64,000 nt of DNA from CAYGDP01 sp964348665 (GTDB lineage Bacteria > Verrucomicrobiota > Verrucomicrobiia > Palsa-1439 > CAYGDP01): assembly GCA_964348665.1 (NCBI GenBank), contig CAYGDP010000006.1:62001-126000 (forward strand), given 5' to 3'. The notes under the pieces were generated by a model that ran no database searches, was not told the DNA's origin, and was given only the letters and a program-made list of their open reading frames with translations. Shown here piece after piece: positions 24,484 to 33,445 of the stretch. Position 1 is the first letter of the stretch, and every line of letters begins with the position of its first letter. A program made the position numbers and the translations under genes.

Positions 24484-24518
24484 AACGGCCGACTGGGTTT
24501 ATAACCCAATCGGCCGTT
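24484..24518 (-). terminator. Rho-independent terminator after Cys-repeat gene
   Basis: Arms AACGGCCGACTGGGTT and AACCCAATCGGCCGTT pair at 15 of 16 positions around TAT. On the minus strand the stem is followed by TTTCTTTTT. It separates the small Cys-repeat gene from the PurD-like start. Confidence 0.85.
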
Positions 24519-24545
24519 CGGAACAACACACGTGTGTGGTGCCAA

Positions 24546-24833
24546 CTACTTGTTGCATTTCTCACAGAGCTTGCCGTCCTTGGCTGCCGCGGTGCAGCAA
24601 GGATGATCACAAGCTTTTCCATCTTTCAGCGCCTTCGCACAACAACCCTTTACGTCCTTGTTGCATTTTTCGCAGACTTTGCCGTCCTTGGCTGCTGCGG
24701 TGCAGCATTCATGCTTGCACTTTTCCCCCTTCGCGATTGCTTTTAGGCAACAACTCTGGTCTGCCGCAAACGCCGACACGGCGACGAACGCGACGGTACA
24801 CGCTACTGCGCACATCATTTTCAGTGACTTCAT
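24546..24833 (-). CDS. Exported Cys-rich protein with tandem 32-residue repeat
   Basis: 95 residues from the ATG at 24833, with a GAGGTGAG element upstream. Signal peptide MKSLKMMCAVACTVAFVAVS. The mature part is two copies of a unit: CCLKAIAKGEKCKHECC then TAAAKDGKVCEKCNK, and CCAKALKDGKACDHPCC then TAAAKDGKLCEKCNK. Each has seven or more Cys plus one His, consistent with metal binding or a disulfide-knotted peptide. The downstream hairpin at 24484-24518 gives it its own transcript. No named family is assigned. Confidence 0.75.
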   Translation of the reverse strand: MKSLKMMCAVACTVAFVAVSAFAADQSCCLKAIAKGEKCKHECCTAAAKDGKVCEKCNKDVKGCCAKALKDGKACDHPCCTAAAKDGKLCEKCNK

Positions 24834-25046
24834 CTTTAAACTCACCTCGCTTTCTTGCCCGAATGGGCACTTGTCTTAGACGAATCAACGTCGATTCGAT
24901 TCAACGTCAACAGAACCGCTGGCAACGAATCGAGAGACTCTTTATACCAATTCACAAGGGAAAAGCCAATTCCGAATGGAGGCGGGACTAGAAACAAAAT
25001 CGTGTCCGGAGGTGATTGCACCGTTGGCGGGAGGATGATTCGATGG

Positions 25047-26126
25047 CTATCTCAATCGGACATTCTTATTGCCTCGGATAATTTCGCCGATGAAATAGGC
25101 TTTTTCACCGACGCGAGACAGGGAGCGAAGGATGCCGGTGGCGCTGTCTGCCTCCACGATGAGCACCATCCCGATGCCCATATTGAAGACGCGATAACAT
25201 TCCATCTCGTTTACGGCACCTGCACGTCGCAGGACTTGGAAAATCGGCAGGATTGGCCATGTGCCGCGCCGGATCACCGCCGAGCAGTTTCTAGGCAACA
25301 CGCGCGGGATATTATCGAGAAACCCGCCTCCGGTGATATGGGCGAGGCCGTGCAGCGAGTTGCCTTGAGCGCGTCGGAGTGCCAGAAGCGTATTTGCGTA
25401 ATTCCGATGCACCGCGAGCAGGGCGTCGCCGTAGGTGGAGCCGAGTTCTGCAGAGTAATCGGTGGCGCGAACGCGCATCCGGTCAAAAACGATTTTGCGC
25501 GCCAGCGTGTAGCCATTGGTATGCAAGCCGCTGGAAGGCAAGCCGAGAATGAGATCGCCTGCGCGGACGCGGGAGCCGTCGAGGATGCGGGATTTTTCGA
25601 CGACCCCGACAATGCAACCTGCCAAATCGTAATCGCCCACGGCGTAGAGGTCGGGCAATTGCGCGGTTTCACCGCCAATGAGTGCGCACCGGGCTTCGGC
25701 GCAAGCTTTAGCGAGGCCTCGGATGAGATCGTTGAAAACTTTTTTTTCCAGTTTACCGATGCCGATGTAGTCGAGGAAAAATAGCGGTTCCGCGCCAAGG
25801 ACGGCGATATCATTGCAACAATGGTTGACGATATCTTCGCCGATTGTGTCGTGGCGACCGACGAGTTGCGCTACTTTCAATTTTGTGCCGACGCTATCGA
25901 CGCTCGAGACGAGAACGGGTTGGCGATAGGATTTGGTATTGAGCGCGAACAAGCCTCCAAACTGGCCGATGCTGCCGATGACTTCGGGACGCCGCGTGTG
26001 TCGAACCATTCCGTTGAGTCCGTCCTTGAGTTTGTCACCAAGGGAGATATTCACGCCGGCTGCGGTGTAGGCGTTGCTTGCCGCGGTTTCCGTAGAGCGT
26101 GGGTGCTTGGTTTTTTTCCGGGTCAC
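25047..26126 (-). CDS. purM: Phosphoribosylformylglycinamidine cyclo-ligase
   Basis: 359 residues. Fifth step of purine synthesis, converting FGAM to AIR with ATP. Family signatures are present: AYTAAGVNISLGDKLKDGL, VSSVDSVGTKLKVAQLVGRH, DTIGEDIVNHCCNDIAVLGA, EPLFFLDYIGIGKL, ALIGGETAQLPDLY, GLPSSGLHTNGYTLARKI, HITGGGFLDNIPRVL and FNMGIGMVLIV. A Lys/Arg-rich N-terminal tail (MTRKKTKHPRSTE) is slightly longer than usual. The 213 bp between purM and the Cys-repeat gene show nothing clear. Confidence 0.95.
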   Translation of the reverse strand: MTRKKTKHPRSTETAASNAYTAAGVNISLGDKLKDGLNGMVRHTRRPEVIGSIGQFGGLFALNTKSYRQPVLVSSVDSVGTKLKVAQLVGRHDTIGEDIVNHCCNDIAVLGAEPLFFLDYIGIGKLEKKVFNDLIRGLAKACAEARCALIGGETAQLPDLYAVGDYDLAGCIVGVVEKSRILDGSRVRAGDLILGLPSSGLHTNGYTLARKIVFDRMRVRATDYSAELGSTYGDALLAVHRNYANTLLALRRAQGNSLHGLAHITGGGFLDNIPRVLPRNCSAVIRRGTWPILPIFQVLRRAGAVNEMECYRVFNMGIGMVLIVEADSATGILRSLSRVGEKAYFIGEIIRGNKNVRLR

Positions 26127-26186
26127 GCGCGCATTGTAGTGGCGAGCACCGATTGCGGCAATGAAATTAGCCGCAAAGCAGCCGGC

Positions 26187-26738
26187 TCATCTCCCGTCTC
26201 GATCGCCACCCCGATCGGGTCTGATGGCAGGAAGAGGTTTTTTTTCAATCCCTTCCGGTAAAACGGCGGCCGGCTTGCGATCCAATACAATCGTGACAGG
26301 GCCATCGTTGACCAAGTCTACTTCCATCTTTGCGGCAAACTTTCCTTCGGCGATGGTTTGTGCCCGCAGGCTTGATTCCTGGCTGTCGTTGAAGGCGCGG
26401 AGCTTTGTCATGAATCCTCGATAGAACGGCTCGGCTTTTGACGAAGGCATCGCGGAGGAAAAATCAGGTCGCGAGCCTTTGCGCAGGTCTCCCAGCAGCG
26501 TGAATTGAGAGACAACCAGAATATCCCCGGCGATGTCGGTGACCGATCGGCTCAATTTGGCGGATTCATCGGCGAACAGGCGCAGAGTCAAAACCTTGGA
26601 GACCATCCAGTCGATTTCAACTTCGGTATCATCGTTTCCGAATCCGATCAAGACGACCAATCCGTGGCCGATTCGGCTGATGACTTGATCATCCACTCGG
26701 ACGGAGGCACACCGGACACGTTGCACGACGGCTCTCAT
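26187..26738 (-). CDS. dtd: D-aminoacyl-tRNA deacylase
   Basis: 183 residues from the ATG at 26738 (MRAVVQRVRCASVRVD, the canonical Dtd opening). Hydrolyses D-amino acids mis-attached to tRNA. Signatures: SQFTLLGDLRKGSRPDF and the catalytic-loop motif VNDGPVTIVLD (family NGPVT). There is an extra basic/Pro-rich C-terminal tail of about 35 residues beyond the usual 145-150. Divergent from coaE. Confidence 0.92.
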   Translation of the reverse strand: MRAVVQRVRCASVRVDDQVISRIGHGLVVLIGFGNDDTEVEIDWMVSKVLTLRLFADESAKLSRSVTDIAGDILVVSQFTLLGDLRKGSRPDFSSAMPSSKAEPFYRGFMTKLRAFNDSQESSLRAQTIAEGKFAAKMEVDLVNDGPVTIVLDRKPAAVLPEGIEKKPLPAIRPDRGGDRDGR

Positions 26739-26794
26739 AAAGTTCGAATGAACATTGATGGTTCGGCCGGCGCATTGCAAGGCGCAATGATCCC

Positions 26795-26823
26795 TTGACA
26801 AGAATACCGAGTTTGTGTAGTGT
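26795..26823 (+). promoter_or_regulatory. Candidate sigma-70-type promoter for coaE-rho
   Basis: TTGACA, 17-bp spacer, TAGTGT in the gap between divergent dtd and coaE. The -35 is perfect; the -10 matches TATAAT at three positions including both key T residues and A2. Confidence 0.4.
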
Positions 26824-26957
26824 ACCGCGCATCCCGCAAAAGTGGGACAGGTTACAGGTTATTCCCCCGCATTTTTGGTTTGCCTGTCGCTGTGCTCAAT
26901 TCTGGTGGTGTGGATTCGATTTCAAATTTCAATGTTGGGCTTCATTAGCCTTCGTGT

Positions 26958-27575
26958 ATGGCGAAGTTACTCCAAGTCGGCCTCACAGGTGGGATTGCCT
27001 GTGGCAAGAGTTCAGCAGCACGGGCGTTCGCCCGCCGCGGAGCCTATCGGATATGCGCCGATGAAGCAGCGCGAGCGGCCTTGGCCAGGGGAACAACGGG
27101 GTGGAAGAGGGCCGTGCGGGAATTTGGGAAGTCGGTTTTGACAGCGGACGGTGAGATTGACCGGCGCAAACTGGGCGCGATTGTTTTTGGCGATACCAGG
27201 AAACGGGCGCGATTGGAGGCCATCGTGCATCCGATTACGAGGCGGGCGTGGCAACGGGAATTGGCACGGTGCCGACGAGAACGCAAATTTTCAGTGGCCA
27301 TCGTGGATGTGCCCCTGCTGTACGAAGTGAAGATCGAAGGCTGTTTCGACGCCGTGATTGTTGTGGGAGCGAGTCGCTCGACCCAATTGGCGCGGCTGCG
27401 GGCGCGCGGGTTGTCCCGGCGAGAGGCCGAGACGCGCATCGCGGCACAATGGCCGTTGCAGCAAAAGTTGGATCAGGCGGATTATGTGATTTGGAATGAC
27501 GGATCGCAGGCACTCCTGCGCAGGCAAGTGAATCAAATTTGGAAAACCATCTCCCCGACCCAACATCGGGAATAG
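26958..27575 (+). CDS. coaE: Dephospho-CoA kinase
   Basis: 205 residues. Last step of coenzyme A synthesis, phosphorylating the 3'-hydroxyl of dephospho-CoA. P-loop GLTGGIACGKSSAARAFAR, the CADEAAR segment at the usual D-AD position, EAIVHPITRRAW, VDVPLLYEVKIEGCFD and RLRARGLSRREAETRIAAQ all match CoaE. Fourteen nt before rho; such coaE-rho pairing is common in PVC genomes as far as I recall. Confidence 0.93.
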   Translation: MAKLLQVGLTGGIACGKSSAARAFARRGAYRICADEAARAALARGTTGWKRAVREFGKSVLTADGEIDRRKLGAIVFGDTRKRARLEAIVHPITRRAWQRELARCRRERKFSVAIVDVPLLYEVKIEGCFDAVIVVGASRSTQLARLRARGLSRREAETRIAAQWPLQQKLDQADYVIWNDGSQALLRRQVNQIWKTISPTQHRE

Positions 27576-27589
27576 AAAGCGAGACCACC

Positions 27590-28963
27590 ATGGCAAGAGC
27601 CAGAGCCGAAGAAAATGAACGACAACCGACCACGCCGACCACGTTGGCTTTGGCCGCCGAGGCTGCCGAGCGCGTCGAAAAGGCCATCACCGATAACAAA
27701 CCGATCAACTTGGCCGACCTGCAACGGATGTCCATGCCATCGCTGAACAAACTGGCCAAACAGTTTGGCGTGGAAGGCATCGGCACCCTGAAAAAACACG
27801 AGGTCATTTTTCGAATCCTCCAAACGCGCGCTGATAAGTGTCAAATCATCGGCGAAGGCGTCTTGGAGACCCTCAACGACGGCTACGGCTTCCTGCGCTC
27901 GCAGTTTTACAATTACCTGCCTTGCCCGGAAGATGTGTATGTCTCGCCGTCGCAAATTCGCCGGTTTGACCTGGCCACGGGCGACGTGATCGCCGGTGAA
28001 ATTCGACCCCCCAAAGATAAAGAACGGTTTTTCGCGCTGGTCAAAGTGGACCGAGTGGGCGGTGAAGACCCGGAGAAGGCAAAAGACAAGATTCATTTTG
28101 ACAACCTCACCCCGCTATTTCCCAGCGAGCGTTTCATTCTGGAAACTTCCCAAGCGGAACTCTCCACGCGGGTGATCGACTTGTTTGCGCCCATTGGCAA
28201 AGGACAACGTGGTCTCATCGTTGCCGCGCCGCGCACCGGAAAGACCGTGCTGCTCCAAAAAGTAGCCAATGCCATCAAGCAAAACGATCCCAAATGTTAT
28301 GTGATCATCCTGCTAGTGGACGAGCGTCCGGAAGAAGTCACCGATTTCGAACGCAACGTTCGCGCCGAAGAAGTGGTCAGCTCCACCTTCGACGAAGAGC
28401 CAACCCGCCACGCGCAAGTTGCCGAAATGGTCATCCAAAAAGCCAAGCGCATGGTCGAGCACAAGCGCGATGTCGTCATCCTCCTTGATTCACTCACCCG
28501 TCTGGCTCGCGCCTACAATACTCTGCAGCCACACTCCGGTAAAATCATGTCCGGCGGCGTGGACACCAATGCGCTGATCAAACCCAAGCGGTTCTTTGGC
28601 GCCGCGCGCAAAGCCGAGGAAGGCGGTTCGCTCACGATCATCGCCACGGCGCTGGTTGAGACCGGCTCGAAAATGGATGAAGTCATCTTCGAAGAATTCA
28701 AGGGCACTGGCAACATGGAATTGCGGCTGGATCGGGCGCTTGTGGACAAGCGTATCTGGCCTGCCATCAACATCGAGCAAAGTGGTACCCGCAAAGAGGA
28801 ATTGCTCTATCACCCCGACGAATTGCAGCGGATCTACCTGCTCCGACGGGCGCTCTCGAGCGTTCCTCCCGTCGAGGCGATGGAACTGATCACCGGCAAA
28901 CTGACCAAAGCCAAGAGCAACGCCGAGTTTCTCCTCGCCATGAATACCAAAGATGGCCGCTGA
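27590..28963 (+). CDS. rho: Transcription termination factor Rho
   Basis: 457 residues from the ATG at 27590 (an earlier in-frame ATG lies inside coaE). Hexameric RNA-dependent ATPase terminating transcription. Domains: N-terminal helical region (LADLQRMSMPSLNKLAKQFG), RNA-binding OB domain (GFLRSQFYNYLPCPEDVYVS, PSQIRRFDLATGDVI), Walker A in IVAAPRTGKTVLLQ, LLVDERPEEVTDFER with the catalytic Glu, Walker B VVILLDSLTRLARAYN, Q-loop SGKIMSGGVD and R-loop GTGNMELRLDR. The N-terminal extension of about 40 residues is short and Ala/Glu-rich. Confidence 0.97.
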   Translation: MARARAEENERQPTTPTTLALAAEAAERVEKAITDNKPINLADLQRMSMPSLNKLAKQFGVEGIGTLKKHEVIFRILQTRADKCQIIGEGVLETLNDGYGFLRSQFYNYLPCPEDVYVSPSQIRRFDLATGDVIAGEIRPPKDKERFFALVKVDRVGGEDPEKAKDKIHFDNLTPLFPSERFILETSQAELSTRVIDLFAPIGKGQRGLIVAAPRTGKTVLLQKVANAIKQNDPKCYVIILLVDERPEEVTDFERNVRAEEVVSSTFDEEPTRHAQVAEMVIQKAKRMVEHKRDVVILLDSLTRLARAYNTLQPHSGKIMSGGVDTNALIKPKRFFGAARKAEEGGSLTIIATALVETGSKMDEVIFEEFKGTGNMELRLDRALVDKRIWPAINIEQSGTRKEELLYHPDELQRIYLLRRALSSVPPVEAMELITGKLTKAKSNAEFLLAMNTKDGR

Positions 28964-29684
28964 ACGAACGCCACGCCGCGCTCTCTGTCCAACAGTTGCC
29001 GTGAAAATAATCAGCAAACTGCCTAGGATATCTCAAACTCCAATTACGAAAGTTTTTTTTGGGAATTTGAGACTTGGTGCTTCCTTGAAGTTTGGAGTTT
29101 GGGGTTTGATGCTTCCGCTGCTGTTTGCGGCTGGTTGTCGCAACGATAAAATCCAATCGTATCGCGTCCCCAAAGAATCACCCGATCAATCGGCGCCCGC
29201 CAACCCGCACGTCGTCAGCACCAACATTCGCGAAATCCCCAAAGGCGAATCCGAGCTGCCGCATTGGGCGCCGCCAGCGCACTGGCAGGAACAATCTCCC
29301 TCGCCCATGCGAGTCGCCAGCTTTCGCGCCAAGAATAACGGCGGCGAGTCCGACATTTCCATCTCCAAACTCTCCGGCACCGGCGGGGGTACGCTCGCCA
29401 ACATCAATCGTTGGCGCGGTCAAATCGGACTGGAAATGCTCACCGAATCTTCCCTCGCGACTGTCACCAAGCCACTCGACCCCAAAACCCCCAATGCGAT
29501 TCTTGTGGATATGACCGGCACGGATAGCAAAACAGGGAGGCCGACCCGACTTGTCGCCGCCATTGTCCCGCAAATCGAGGAGACGTGGTTTTACAAAATG
29601 ACGGGCGACCCCGCCGCGGTCGAAGGGGAAACCGAGATTTTCTTGAAATTTGTGCGATCCGCTAATTATGAGCACAATCATTAA
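28953..29684 (+). CDS. Lipoprotein of unknown function upstream of resB
   Basis: 243 residues if started at the ATG at 28953 (11-nt overlap with rho); a GTG at 29001 is an alternative. The signal peptide is repeat-derived (LRLGASLKFGVWGLMLPLLF) and ends in a lipobox AAGC. The mature part has a Pro-rich linker and an alpha/beta domain (PMRVASFRAKNNGGESDISI, INRWRGQIGLEMLTESSLAT, RLVAAIVPQIEETWFYKMTG). The same kind of protein accompanies ccsBA genes in PVC genomes as far as I recall, so a link to cytochrome maturation is plausible. Overlaps resB by 17 nt. Confidence 0.7.
   Translation: MAAERTPRRALCPTVAVKIISKLPRISQTPITKVFFGNLRLGASLKFGVWGLMLPLLFAAGCRNDKIQSYRVPKESPDQSAPANPHVVSTNIREIPKGESELPHWAPPAHWQEQSPSPMRVASFRAKNNGGESDISISKLSGTGGGTLANINRWRGQIGLEMLTESSLATVTKPLDPKTPNAILVDMTGTDSKTGRPTRLVAAIVPQIEETWFYKMTGDPAAVEGETEIFLKFVRSANYEHNH
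29033..29112 (+). repeat. Dispersed TTTGG inverted repeat copy 7 (lipoprotein-signal-coding)
   Basis: CAAACTCCAATTACGAAAG on the left and CTTGAAGTTTGGAGTTTGGGG on the right. The right arm encodes the hydrophobic core just before the lipobox. Confidence 0.75.
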
Positions 29685-30834
29685 ACGTGCAGTGGATTTT
29701 TTGACATCGCTGCGACTCACCGTTGCCCTGCTCTTTCTCGGCTTGATCATCGTGTTTACGGGAACGCTGGCGCAGGTCGAGCTTGGCTTGTACGAGGCGC
29801 AAAACCGGTTCTTCCGCAGTTTTTTCCTTTGGTGGCGGGGCGTTCCTGTATTTCCGGCGGGTTACACCCTGGGCGTGGTGTTGCTGGTAAACCTGTTTGC
29901 CGCGCACGCCAAACGCTTCGAGTTGTCCCGCAAAAAAATAGGCATTTTCATGATTCACGCGGGCGTCATCCTCCTCCTGCTGGGGCAGCTTTTGACGGAC
30001 TTGCTCTCCGTCGAAAGTTTCATGCGGTTGGCCGAGGGCCATGCCAAAAATTATTCCGAAAGCTCTCGCTCCGTGGAATTGGCGTTTGTGGACTCGTCGG
30101 CGAATGACTTTGACCAAGTCATTGCGATTCCTTCTTCCATTGTGGCTGGCGGCGGGGAAATCAAGGATGCCGCGCTGCCGTTTGCCGTTCAGGTAAAGGA
30201 ATACCATGCAAATTCAACAAGGCCCAAGCGCAACGCCGGCGGCGATGGCAATTTGGAAGTCGAGTCGCGTGAGATTACCCGTAAAGAGGATGAACGCAAC
30301 ATGCCATCAGCGCGAATCGAAATCATCGAGAACGGCAAATCGCTTGGCACATGGCTCGTCTCACTCTGGCTCGACCAGTCGCATACGATTACAGTTGGCG
30401 GGAAAGAATGGCAATTCGGATTGCGCCCCACTCGACATTACAAGCCGTTTCACATTGAGCTGCTCGATTTTCGCCACGACAAATACAAAGGCACGGACAT
30501 TCCAAAAAATTTCTCCAGTCAGGTGCGTATCATGAATCCGACCAGCGCGGAAAATCGCGAGGCACTCATCTATATGAACAATCCGCTCCGGTACGGGGGC
30601 GAAACCTATTTTCAGGGGAGTTTTGACCAGAATGACCCGCGCGTGAGCATCCTGCAAGTCGTCCGTAATCCAGGCTGGTTGACTCCGTATCTGGGCTGCG
30701 CCATCGTCGGACTTGGCTTGATCGTCCAATTCCTCTCGCATTTGATTCCCTTTGTTCGTAGGAGCGCCCTCCCGGACGAGACCACGGACGATCGCGCGCA
30801 GAAGCGCGCTCCTACAAAGGGGGCACCGTCATGA
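29668..30834 (+). CDS. resB: System II cytochrome c biogenesis protein ResB/Ccs1-like
   Basis: 388 residues from the ATG at 29668. With CcsA it delivers and ligates heme to exported apocytochromes c. Membrane helices at about residues 12-35, 55-75, 88-108 and 340-360; ResB-type features LRLTVALLFLGLIIVFTGTL, the large periplasmic loop, NPLRYGGETYFQGSFDQ and the final helix GCAIVGLGLIVQFLSHLIP. The last 25 residues are encoded by a REP-like palindrome and look like an acquired tail. ATGA overlap with ccsA. Confidence 0.85.
   Translation: MSTIIKRAVDFLTSLRLTVALLFLGLIIVFTGTLAQVELGLYEAQNRFFRSFFLWWRGVPVFPAGYTLGVVLLVNLFAAHAKRFELSRKKIGIFMIHAGVILLLLGQLLTDLLSVESFMRLAEGHAKNYSESSRSVELAFVDSSANDFDQVIAIPSSIVAGGGEIKDAALPFAVQVKEYHANSTRPKRNAGGDGNLEVESREITRKEDERNMPSARIEIIENGKSLGTWLVSLWLDQSHTITVGGKEWQFGLRPTRHYKPFHIELLDFRHDKYKGTDIPKNFSSQVRIMNPTSAENREALIYMNNPLRYGGETYFQGSFDQNDPRVSILQVVRNPGWLTPYLGCAIVGLGLIVQFLSHLIPFVRRSALPDETTDDRAQKRAPTKGAPS
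30758..30815. repeat. REP-like nested palindrome inside resB 3' end
   Basis: Perfect 10-bp outer arms GTAGGAGCGC / GCGCTCCTAC (30758-30767, 30806-30815) and an inner hairpin GCGCGC-AGAA-GCGCGC (30794-30809). Confidence 0.7.
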
Positions 30835-32717
30835 AACGCTGGCTTCCCTTCCTCATTACTAGTGTATTCGGCCTTTGGATGATTACTGGGCTTTTGCCAC
30901 GATCCGACAAAACTTTCGCCGTGCAGGAGTTCGGTCGTTTGCCCGTGTTGCTCAATGGACGCGTGCAACCGCTCGATTCGGTCGCTCGCAATTCGTTGCT
31001 GTTGATGCGCGAACGTCAATCCGTCGCCATCGAAGGCGGGCGCATGCTCACCGCGACCGAGTGGTTGATGGAAGTGTTGATGAAACCGCAGGAAGCGGAT
31101 CAGCGCAAAATCTTCCGGATCGATCACCCGCAACTTCTCGATTTGCTCCGGCTTCCGCGCGCCGAAAAATATTTTTCCTTCCTTCAGATCCAGCCGCAGT
31201 TCGAGAAGTTGCAATCCGAGTCCGAGCGAGCGCATGGCATCGAATCGGCGTTGCGCAATCCGTACGACCGGGCGGTCGTGAAACTGGCGGAGGGAGTTTT
31301 CATTTATCACCGGCTCAAACACAGTCTCCAGCCGGAAGGCGTCAAGGATTTCGCGTCCCTCGTCTCGCGGTACAAAGCCACCATCCCTACGGGAATCGCA
31401 GCCGTCCACGCACAAGCCGCCCGCGAGAAATATGACGAGGATGCTTTCAATGCGATCCTGGATTATCTTGGTTACTTTCAGTTCTTATCCCGCGCGGCGT
31501 ATCCACTGCTCGTGCCGCCATCGAGTCCTGAAATCTCGCGGGACGCCTGGGAAAACGTCGGCACGAGCCTCATGGAATCCGCCCGACGCGGCGGCGAGAT
31601 TCATCCCGCGATCGAATACTACGCGCGGATGAGTAGCGCCTACCATGCGGGCAAGCAAACCGATTTCAATCGAGCCGTGGCCGAGTATCGCCAGTGGCTC
31701 GCCGTCGCGCACGCGCCCGAAGTCAGCAAAGGTCGCCGCGAATTTTTCTTCAGCCAGTTCGAGCCGTTCTACAAATGCATGTGGCTGTATGTCGCGGCAT
31801 TCCTGCTGGCCTGTTCGTATTGGTTCAACCTGACCGATTGGCTGCGGCGCTCGGCATTTGGGCTGGTGCTGCTGGCGCTGGCCGTGCACACCGCCGGACT
31901 AATCTTTCGGATGGCGCTCGAAGGACGGCCGCCCGTGACAAATCTGTATTCGTCGGCGATCTTTATCGGGTGGGGCGCAGTGGTGCTCGGCGTGGTCTTG
32001 GAACGGTTTTATCGCGACAGCATCGGATTGGTCGTCGCGGGCGTCGTTGGATTCTCCACGTTGATCATCGCGCACAACTTGGCATTCGGCGGCGATACCA
32101 TGGAGATGCTGCGGGCGGTGCTCGACACCAATTTCTGGCTCGCCACCCATGTCGTTTGCATTACCATCGGCTACGCCTCCACGTTCGTGGCTGGATTTCT
32201 CGCCATTATTTATATTGTGCGCGGAGCCTTGACACGGACGCTCTCCGATGAGCTGGCAAAATCCCTCGTCCGCATGGTGTACGGCATTGTTTGTTTCGCC
32301 ACGCTTTTTAGCTTTGTCGGCACGATTCTGGGCGGACTCTGGGCCGATCAATCGTGGGGCCGGTTCTGGGGCTGGGACGTAAAGGAAAACGGCGCGCTGC
32401 TGATCGTGATTTGGAACGCGGCGTACCTCCATGCGCGATGGGGAAAAGTTTTTCCGGAACGCGGCCTGATGGCGATGGCGGTCTTCGGCAACATCGTCAC
32501 CAGCTTCAGTTGGTTCGGCGTCAACATGCTCGGCGTCGGCCTTCACAGCTACGGCTTCATGGATGCCGCCTTCAAATCACTGGTCATCTTTGACATCTCG
32601 CAACTCCTCCTAATTGCTCTCGCGCTGGTGCCGACGCGGTTCTGGATGAGTTTTCGGGAACAAACCGTTGCTGATCTCTTCACGTCCGGCCCCGCAAAAA
32701 ATGTGAAGGCGAAGTAA
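30831..32717 (+). CDS. ccsA: System II cytochrome c biogenesis protein CcsA/ResC-like
   Basis: 628 residues. Heme exporter and cytochrome c synthase subunit. A long N-terminal part (about 1-310) with one helix and a periplasmic domain (QEFGRLPVLLNGRVQPLDSV) precedes the CcsA core of about eight helices. The WWD heme-handling motif is seen as DQSWGRFWGWDVKENGALLI, followed by VIWNAAYLHARW; conserved His candidates include NLAFGG-proximal H and VVCITIGYASTF-adjacent THV. Genes of this enlarged N-terminal type are common in PVC bacteria and Bacteroidetes. It supports maturation of the CxxCH proteins encoded in this window. Confidence 0.88.
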   Translation: MKRWLPFLITSVFGLWMITGLLPRSDKTFAVQEFGRLPVLLNGRVQPLDSVARNSLLLMRERQSVAIEGGRMLTATEWLMEVLMKPQEADQRKIFRIDHPQLLDLLRLPRAEKYFSFLQIQPQFEKLQSESERAHGIESALRNPYDRAVVKLAEGVFIYHRLKHSLQPEGVKDFASLVSRYKATIPTGIAAVHAQAAREKYDEDAFNAILDYLGYFQFLSRAAYPLLVPPSSPEISRDAWENVGTSLMESARRGGEIHPAIEYYARMSSAYHAGKQTDFNRAVAEYRQWLAVAHAPEVSKGRREFFFSQFEPFYKCMWLYVAAFLLACSYWFNLTDWLRRSAFGLVLLALAVHTAGLIFRMALEGRPPVTNLYSSAIFIGWGAVVLGVVLERFYRDSIGLVVAGVVGFSTLIIAHNLAFGGDTMEMLRAVLDTNFWLATHVVCITIGYASTFVAGFLAIIYIVRGALTRTLSDELAKSLVRMVYGIVCFATLFSFVGTILGGLWADQSWGRFWGWDVKENGALLIVIWNAAYLHARWGKVFPERGLMAMAVFGNIVTSFSWFGVNMLGVGLHSYGFMDAAFKSLVIFDISQLLLIALALVPTRFWMSFREQTVADLFTSGPAKNVKAK

Positions 32718-32784
32718 CCATTGCGGCGAAAAACAACATCGTAGGAACGGTTGACAGAAGCAAATAGATATCGAGCGCGTTTCC

Positions 32785-33405
32785 CTACCTCGCTTTGTTC
32801 GCCGCAGCCACGAGGTCTTTTGTCAGTGCCGTGATTGGATCGAATTTCCATGCGGCCACCAATTCTTTGCGAACGAGATTCGAGCCGACGTTGACGACGG
32901 GGCAACCGGCACGGAAATAATCCGCGATGTTCGATTCGTCCACTCCGCCAGACGGTATCAACGGTAATTGGGGCAGCGGTCCGCGCAACGCTTTGATGTA
33001 TTCTACGCCACCGAGCAGGTGCGCGGGAAACACTTTCACATAATCCGCGCCCGCCGACCAAGCCGCGTGGATTTCGGTCGGCGTCGCGCCTGCGGGGATG
33101 GCCAGTCTTTTGGCTCGATGCGCGATTCGGAGGAGCGGCAGCCAGAGAATCGGGCTTACGAGAAATTCTGCGCCGGCGTCCACGGCAGCGCTTGCCTGTT
33201 TTGGAGAAGTAATACTGCCGATCCCCCAAATGACTTTCGCGCCAAAGTGTTTGCGGAGCTTGACCAGCGCTTCGAGCGCGCCGGGGATGGTCATGGTCAA
33301 TTCAATTGCGGTCATTCCACCGGCAACGAGAGCTTCGCAGAGCGGCAAGAGAGGCGCGGTGGTTTCCGTTCGAAGGACGGCGACGATGCGGTGGCCGCGA
33401 AGCAT
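32785..33405 (-). CDS. eda: KDPG/KHG aldolase
   Basis: Class I aldolase cleaving 2-keto-3-deoxy-6-phosphogluconate or 4-hydroxy-2-oxoglutarate. From the ATG at 33405 it has 206 residues (MLRGHRIVAVLRTETTA); a TTG at 33432 could add nine. Catalytic Glu in AIELTMTIPGALE, Schiff-base Lys in ADYVKVFPAHLLGG and phosphate site LIPSGGVDESNI match the family. The KHG activity is also the last step of hydroxyproline breakdown, worth noting because of the VHL/putA block, though the two are 11 kb apart. Confidence 0.88.
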   Translation of the reverse strand: MLRGHRIVAVLRTETTAPLLPLCEALVAGGMTAIELTMTIPGALEALVKLRKHFGAKVIWGIGSITSPKQASAAVDAGAEFLVSPILWLPLLRIAHRAKRLAIPAGATPTEIHAAWSAGADYVKVFPAHLLGGVEYIKALRGPLPQLPLIPSGGVDESNIADYFRAGCPVVNVGSNLVRKELVAAWKFDPITALTKDLVAAANKAR

Positions 33406-33445
33406 TGTTGCGGCGGTGAGTTTGGCTCTCAAGGATGGAAAACCG

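Noticed and set aside
24546..24833. CRISPR or tandem DNA repeat
   Set aside because: The two units are coding with conserved Cys codons; only two copies exist.
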